Shown here one piece after another: positions 59,265 to 64,000 of a stretch of 64,000 bases of DNA (within the stretch, counting starts at the first letter, position 1; each line of letters starts with the position of its first letter). A model generated the notes under the pieces. It saw nothing but the letters and a program-made list of their open reading frames with translations, did not search any database and was not told the origin of the DNA. Made by a program: the position numbers and the translations under genes. Source of the DNA: Loxodes magnus (Eukaryota; Ciliophora; Karyorelictea; Loxodida; Loxodidae); contig CAMPDV010002818.1 of the NCBI GenBank assembly GCA_946699065.1, positions 1 to 64,000 on the forward strand, in the 5' to 3' direction.

Positions 59265-60384
59265 GATAGAATTTCAGTTTTAAGGAGTATGCTTTGAGAA
59301 GTAATAAGTATTTAGAAAAGTGAAGAAGTAAAGTAAGAAAAGAAGATAGAATTTCAGTTTTAAGGAGTATGCTTTGAGAAGTAATAAGTATTTGGAAAAG
59401 TGAAGAAGTAAAGTAAGAAAAGAAGATAGAATTTCAGTTTTAAGGAGTATGCTCTGAGAAGTAATAAGTATTTATAAAAGTGAAGAAGTAAAGTAAGAAA
59501 AGAAGATAGAATTTCAGTTTTAAGGAGTATGCTTTGAGAAGTATTAAGTATTTTGAAAAGTGAAGAGTTAAAGTAAGAAAAGAAGATAGAATTTCAGTTT
59601 TAAGGAGTATGCTTTGAGAAGTAATAAGTATTTTGAAAAGTGAAGAAGTAAAGTAAGAAAAGAAGATAGAATTTCAGTTTTAAGGAGTATGCTTTGAGAA
59701 GTAATAAGTATTTAGAAAAGTGAAGAAGTAAAGTAAGAAAAGAAGATAGAATTTGAGTTTTAAGGAGTATGCTTTGAGAAGTAATAAGTATTTAGAAAAG
59801 TGAAGAAGTAAAGTAAGAAAAGAAGATAGAATTTCAGTTTTAAGTAGTATGCTCTGAGAAGTAATAAGTATTTTGAAAAGTGAAGAAGTAAAGTAAGAAA
59901 AGAAGATAGAATTTGAGTTTTAAGGAGTATGCTTTGAGAAGTAATAAGTATTTAGAAAAGTGAAGAAGTAAAGTAAGAAAAGAAGATAGAATTTGAGTTT
60001 TAAGGAGTATGCTTTGAGAAGTAATAAGTATTTAGAAAAGTGAAGAAGTAAAGTAAGAAAAGAAGATAGAATTTCAGTTTTAAGGAGTATGCTTTGAGAA
60101 GTAATAAGTATTTAGAAAAGTGAAGAAGTAAAGTAAGAAAAGAAGATAGAATTTCAGTTTTAAGGAGTATGCTTTGAGAAGTAATAAGTATTTGGAACAG
60201 TGAAGAAGTAAAGTAAAAAAAGAAGATAGAATTTGAGTTTTAAGGAGTATGCTTTGAGAAGTAATAAGTATTTGGAAAAGTGAAGAAGTAAAGTAAGAAA
60301 AGAAGATAGAATTTCAGTTTTAAGGAGTATGCTCTGAGAAGTAATAAGTATTTATAAAAGTGAAGAAGTAAAGTAAGAAAAGAA
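59265..60384 (+). repeat. 14-monomer HOR, copy 2 (offset 3,116 bp)
   Basis: This is the second copy of 56,149-57,268. The CTCTG/TATTTATAAAAG monomers are at 59,425 and 60,305, ATTAAG/GAGTTAAAG at 59,505, AGTAG/CTCTG at 59,825 and GGAACAG at 60,145. Together with the copies at 57.7 kb and 60.5 kb, it shows that 56-61.3 kb is a mosaic of recent block duplications. Confidence 0.82.
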
Positions 60385-60544
60385 GATAGAATTTCAGTTT
60401 TAAGGAGTATGCTTTGAGAAGTAATAAGTATTTAGAAAAGTGAAGAAGTAAAGTAAGAAAAGAAGATAGAATTTCAGTTTTAAGGAGTATGCTTTGAGAA
60501 GTAATAAGTATTTAGAAAAGTGAAGAAGTAAAGTAAGAAAAGAA

Positions 60545-61264
60545 GATAGAATTTCAGTTTTAAGGAGTATGCTTTGAGAAGTAATAAGTATTTTGAAAAG
60601 TGAAGAAGTAAAGTAAGAAAAGAAGATAGAATTTCAGTTTTAAGGAGTATGCTTTGAGAAGTAATAAGTATTTAGAAAAGTGAAGAAGTAAAGTAAGAAA
60701 AGAAGATAGAATTTCAGTTTTAAGGAGTATGCTTTGAGAAGTAATAAGTATTTGGAACAGTGAAGAAGTAAAGTAAAAAAAGAAGATAGAATTTGAGTTT
60801 TAAGGAGTATGCTTTGAGAAGTAATAAGTATTTAGAAAAGTGAAGAAGTAAAGTAAGAAAAGAAGATAGAATTTCAGTTTTAAGGAGTATGCTTTGAGAA
60901 GTAATAAGTATTTTTAAAAGTGAAGAAGTAAAGTAAGAAAAGAAGATAGAATTTCAGTTTTAAGGAGTATGCTTTGAGAAGTAATAAGTATTTAGAAAAG
61001 TGAAGAAGTAAAGTAAGAAAAGAAGATATAATTTCAGTTTTAAGGAGTATGCTTTGAGAAGTAATAAGTATTTAGAAAAGTGAAGAAGTAAAGTAAGAAA
61101 AGAAGATAGAATTTCAGTTTTAAGGAGTATGCTTTGAGAAGTAATAAGTATTTAGAAAAGTGAAGAAGTAAAGTAAGAAAAGAAGATAGAATTTGAGTTT
61201 TAAGGAGTATGCTTTGAGAAGTAATAAGTATTTAGAAAAGTGAAGAAGTAAAGTAAGAAAAGAA
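60545..61264 (+). repeat. Nine-monomer HOR, copy 2 (offset 2,396 bp)
   Basis: This is the partner of 58,149-58,868, with GGAACAG at 60,705 and GATATAATTT at 61,025. After 61,265 the copy continues with GAG/TATTTAG monomers instead of the CAG/TATTTTG monomer that follows copy 1. Confidence 0.8.
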
Positions 61265-64000
61265 GATAGAATTTGAGTTTTAAGGAGTATGCTTTGAGAA
61301 GTAATAAGTATTTAGAAAAGTGAAGAAGTAAAGTAAGAAAAGAAGATAGAATTTGAGTTTTAAGGAGTATGCTTTGAGAAGTAATAAGTATTTGGAAAAG
61401 TGAAGAGTTAAAGTAAGAAAAGAAGATAGAATTTCAGTTTTAAGGAGTATGCTTTGAGAAGTAATAAGTATTTGGAAAAGTGAAGAAGTAAAGTAAGAAA
61501 AGAAGATAGAATTTGAGTTTTAAGGAGTATGCTTTGAGAAGTAATAAGTATTTGGAAAAGTGAAGAAGTAAAGTAAGAAAAGAAGATAGAATTTCAGTTT
61601 TAAGGAGTATGCTCTGAGAAGTAATAAGTATTTATAAAAGTGAAGAGTTAAAGTAAGAAAAGAAGATAGAATTTGAGTTTTAAGGAGTATGCTTTGAGAA
61701 GTAATAAGTATTTAGAAAAGTGAAGAAGTAAAGTAAGAAAAGAAGATAGAATTTCAGTTTAAAGGAGTATGCTTTGAGAAGTAATAAGTATTTTTAAAAG
61801 TGAAGAAGTAAAGTAAGAAAAGAAGATAGAATTTCAGTTTTAAGGAGTATGCTTTGAGAAGTAATAAGTATTTAGAAAAGTGAAGAAGTAAAGTAAGAAA
61901 AGAAGATAGAATTTTAGTTTTAAGGAGTATGCTTTGAGAAGTAATAAGTATTTAGAAAAGTGAAGAAGTAAAGTAAGAAAAGAAGATAGAATTTCAGTTT
62001 TAAGGAGTATGCTTTGAGAAGTAATAAGTATTTTGAAAAGTGAAGAAGTAAAGTAAGAAAAGAAGATAGAATTTGAGTTTTAAGGAGTATGCTTTGAGAA
62101 GTAATAAGTATTTTGAAAAGTGAAGAGTTAAAGTAAGAAAAGAAGATAGAATTTCAGTTTTAAGGAGTATGCTTTGAGAAGTAATAAGTATTTGGAAAAG
62201 TGAAGAAGTAAAGTAAGAAAAGAAGATAGAATTTCAGTTTTAAGGAGTATGCTCTGAGAAGTAATAAGTATTTATAAAAGTGAAGAAGTAAAGTAAGAAA
62301 AGAAGATAGAATTTGAGTTTTAAGGAGTATGCTTTGAGAAGTAATAAGTATTTAGAAAAGTGAAGAAGTAAAGTAAGAAAAGAAGATAGAATTTGAGTTT
62401 TAAGGAGTATGCTTTGAGAAGTAATAAGTATTTAGAAAAGTGAAGAAGTAAAGTAAGAAAAGAAGATAGAATTTCAGTTTTAAGGAGTATGCTTTGAGAA
62501 GTAATAAGTATTTTTAAAAGTGAAGAAGTAAAGTAAGAAAAGAAGATAGAATTTCAGTTTTAAGGAGTATGCTTTGAGAAGTAATAAGTATTTAGAAAAG
62601 TGAAGAAGTAAAGTAAGAAAAGAAGATAGAATTTGAGTTTTAAGGAGTATGCTTTGAGAAGTAATAAGTATTTAGAAAAGTGAAGAAGTAAAGTAAGAAA
62701 AGAAGATAGAATTTGAGTTTTAAGGAGTATGCTTTGAGAAGTAATAAGTATTTAGAAAAGTGAAGAAGTAAAGTAAGAAAAGAAGATAGAATTTGAGTTT
62801 TAAGGAGTATGCTTTGAGAAGTAATAAGTATTTAGAAAAGTGAAGAAGTAAAGTAAGAAAAGAAGATAGAATTTGAGTTTTAAGGAGTATGCTTTGAGAA
62901 GTAATAAGTATTTAGAAAAGTGAAGAAGTAAAGTAAGAAAAGAAGATAGAATTTGAGTTTTAAGGAGTATGCTTTGAGAAGTAATAAGTATTTGGAAAAG
63001 TGAAGAGTTAAAGTAAGAAAAGAAGATAGAATTTCAGTTTTAAGGAGTATGCTTTGAGAAGTAATAAGTATTTGGAAAAGTGAAGAGTTAAAGTAAGAAA
63101 AGAAGATAGAATTTCAGTTTTAAGGAGTATGCTTTGAGAAGTAATAAGTATTTAGAAAAGTGAAGAAGTAAAGTAAGAAAAGAAGATAGAATTTCAGTTT
63201 TAAGGAGTATGCTTTGAGAAGTAATAAGTATTTGGAAAAGTGAAGAAGTAAAGTAAGAAAAGAAGATAGAATTTGAGTTTTAAGGAGTATGCTTTGAGAA
63301 GTATTAAGTATTTAGAAAAGTGAAGAAGTAAAGTAAGAAAAGAAGATAGAATTTCAGTTTTAAGGAGTATGCTTTGAGAAGTAATAAGTATTTTGAAAAG
63401 TGAAGAAGTAAAGTAAAAAAAGAAGATAGAATTTCAGTTTTAAGGAGTATGCTTTGAGAAGTAATAAGTATTTAGAAAAGTGAAGAAGTAAAGTAAGAAA
63501 AGAAGATAGAATTTGAGTTTTAAGGAGTATGCTTTGAGAAGTAATAAGTATTTAGAAAAGTGAAGAAGTAAAGTAAGAAAAGAAGATAGAATTTCAGTTT
63601 TAAGTAGTATGCTCTGAGAAGTAATAAGTATTTTGAAAAGTGAAGAAGTAAAGTAAGAAAAGAAGATAGAATTTGAGTTTTAAGGAGTATGCTTTGAGAA
63701 GTAATAAGTATTTAGAAAAGTGAAGAAGTAAAGTAAGAAAAGAAGATAGAATTTGAGTTTTAAGGAGTATGCTTTGAGAAGTAATAAGTATTTAGAAAAG
63801 TGAAGAAGTAAAGTAAAAAAAGAAGATAGAATTTGAGTTTTAAGGAGTATGCTTTGAGAAGTAATAAGTATTTTGAAAAGTGAAGAAGTAAAGTAAGAAA
63901 AGAAGATAGAATTTCAGTTTTAAGGAGTATGCTTTGAGAAGTAATAAGTATTTAGAAAAGTGAAGAAGTAAAGTAAGAAAAGAAGATAGAATTTCAGTTT
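61265..64000 (+). repeat. Array end of window, ordinary right-type monomers
   Basis: Regular 80-bp monomers run to the window edge with no indel. The last unit is cut after 16 bases, starting at 63,985. CTCTG/TATTTATAAAAG monomers appear near 61,612 and 62,252, and GAGTTAAAG monomers near 61,405, 61,645, 62,125, 63,005 and 63,085. No flanking unique sequence is reached, so the array continues beyond the window, as it does on the left where base 1 is already inside the array. Confidence 0.9.

Larger units (their letters stand above)
1..64000 (+). repeat. Satellite array, ~80-bp monomer, ~800 copies
   Basis: The whole window is a head-to-tail tandem array. Each monomer can be phased from the landmark GATAGAATTT (positions 1-10), followed by CAGTTTTAAG (11-20), GAGTATGCTT (21-30), a variable block (31-40), TAAGTATTTA (41-50), GAAAAGTGAA (51-60), GAAGTAAAGT (61-70) and AAGAAAAGAA (71-80). 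I saw no monomer in reverse orientation and no foreign insertion. A typical right-hand monomer has 37 A, 22 T, 19 G and 2 C, so it is about 26% GC and strongly biased to purines on this strand. Because 80 is not a multiple of 3, the reading frame shifts at every monomer, which argues against coding. Such arrays are typical of eukaryotic constitutive heterochromatin, but the chromosomal location cannot be told from this sequence. I do not recognise the family by name. Confidence 0.97.
38231..64000 (+). repeat. Right domain: homogenised 80-bp array, 322 monomers
   Basis: From 38,231 nearly every monomer is exactly 80 bp with the backbone GGAGTATGC, TGAGAAGTAATAAG and AAGAAAAGAA. Counting from 38,231 to the last complete unit ending at 63,984 gives 322 monomers. 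The phase is explained by nine length changes only: +1 near 43,676, 43,820 and 54,274; -1 near 46,947, 53,018, 54,502, 55,685 and 55,982; and -4 in the monomer at 58,949. The first 68 units are free of indels. Variation is confined to a few sites: C, G or T at position 11; A, T, G or TT at about 50-51; AGTAG/CTCTG; GAGTTAAAG; ATTAAG. The left-domain forms (AAAGATTAT, 79-bp TGAGAG, CGAG, TTAAAGG, AAGGAA) are absent. This points to recent expansion from one founder subtype. Confidence 0.93.

Noticed and set aside
1-64000. CRISPR array
   Set aside because: The repeats are directly adjacent, with no unique spacers, and variation is scattered point changes and block copies. A period of 79-80 bp over about 800 units is satellite structure.
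1-64000. Telomere repeat or CENP-B box
   Set aside because: No TTAGGG-like or other short telomeric motif runs in tandem. The CENP-B box needs TTCG followed by a CGGG core, and the only CG-containing form, CTTCGAG, lacks the second half.
1-64000. Replication origin (ATTTCAGTTTT resembling the yeast ARS core)
   Set aside because: It has two mismatches to the 11-bp consensus, such AT-rich matches are expected by chance, and the host is unknown.
1-64000. Triplex-forming (H-DNA) purine tract
   Set aside because: The strand is purine-rich, but single T bases interrupt it often. Uninterrupted purine runs are only about 10-12 bases and lack mirror symmetry of useful length.

Overview
This window is one uninterrupted satellite DNA array. 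From base 1 to base 64,000 it is a head-to-tail series of an AT-rich, purine-rich monomer of about 80 bp. There are about 800 monomers, all in the same orientation. I find no protein-coding gene, RNA gene, transposon, CRISPR array or unique-sequence island. Long tandem arrays of this kind are typical of eukaryotic heterochromatin (centromeric, pericentromeric, subtelomeric or a B/sex chromosome). The sequence alone does not identify the species. A typical right-hand monomer has 37 A, 22 T, 19 G and 2 C on the + strand: about 26% GC, about 70% purine, and almost no C.

The array has two domains. The left domain (1 to about 37,621) is diverse. Monomers are mostly 79 or 80 bp and belong to many recurring subtypes. 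They differ at monomer positions about 18-25 (AAGGAGTAT, AAGGAGTTT, AAAGATTAT, AAAGTTAT), 31-40 (TGAGAAGTAA, TGAGAGTAA, CGAGAAGTAA, TTAAAGGTAA, TTAAAGGTA, TTAGAGGTAA), 48-53, 59-63 and 77. The subtypes occur in ordered runs that are copied nearby, giving many nested higher-order repeats (HORs) from 158 bp to about 2.7 kb. The right domain (38,231 to 64,000) is homogenised: 322 monomers, nearly all exactly 80 bp, with one backbone sequence and a few sharp diagnostic variants. Among these is a C-to-G change at monomer position 11, which I saw only here.

Between them is a short scrambled zone (37,622-37,992). Three of its four monomers are swollen to 96, 96 and 100 bp by insertions that resemble pieces of the monomer itself. 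Three ordinary left-type monomers follow, then the right domain begins abruptly.

The clearest large structure is a tandem duplication of a block of about 59 monomers (about 4.72 kb) at 42,231-51,511. Smaller right-domain duplications lie at 38.6/40.6 kb, 57.0/57.7 kb, 56.1/59.3 kb and 58.1/60.5 kb. In the left domain the best are 17.94/20.57 kb (offset 2,626 bp), about 0.24/2.78 kb, and the 316-, 317- and 395-bp HORs at 31.3-33.9 kb.

The short open frames on the - strand arise from the repeat and are not listed as genes. I found no functional genetic system. The interest lies in how the array expanded, was homogenised and broke, and in its strand asymmetry. Coordinates and unit counts come from manual reading. 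Block edges marked approximate may be off by one monomer.
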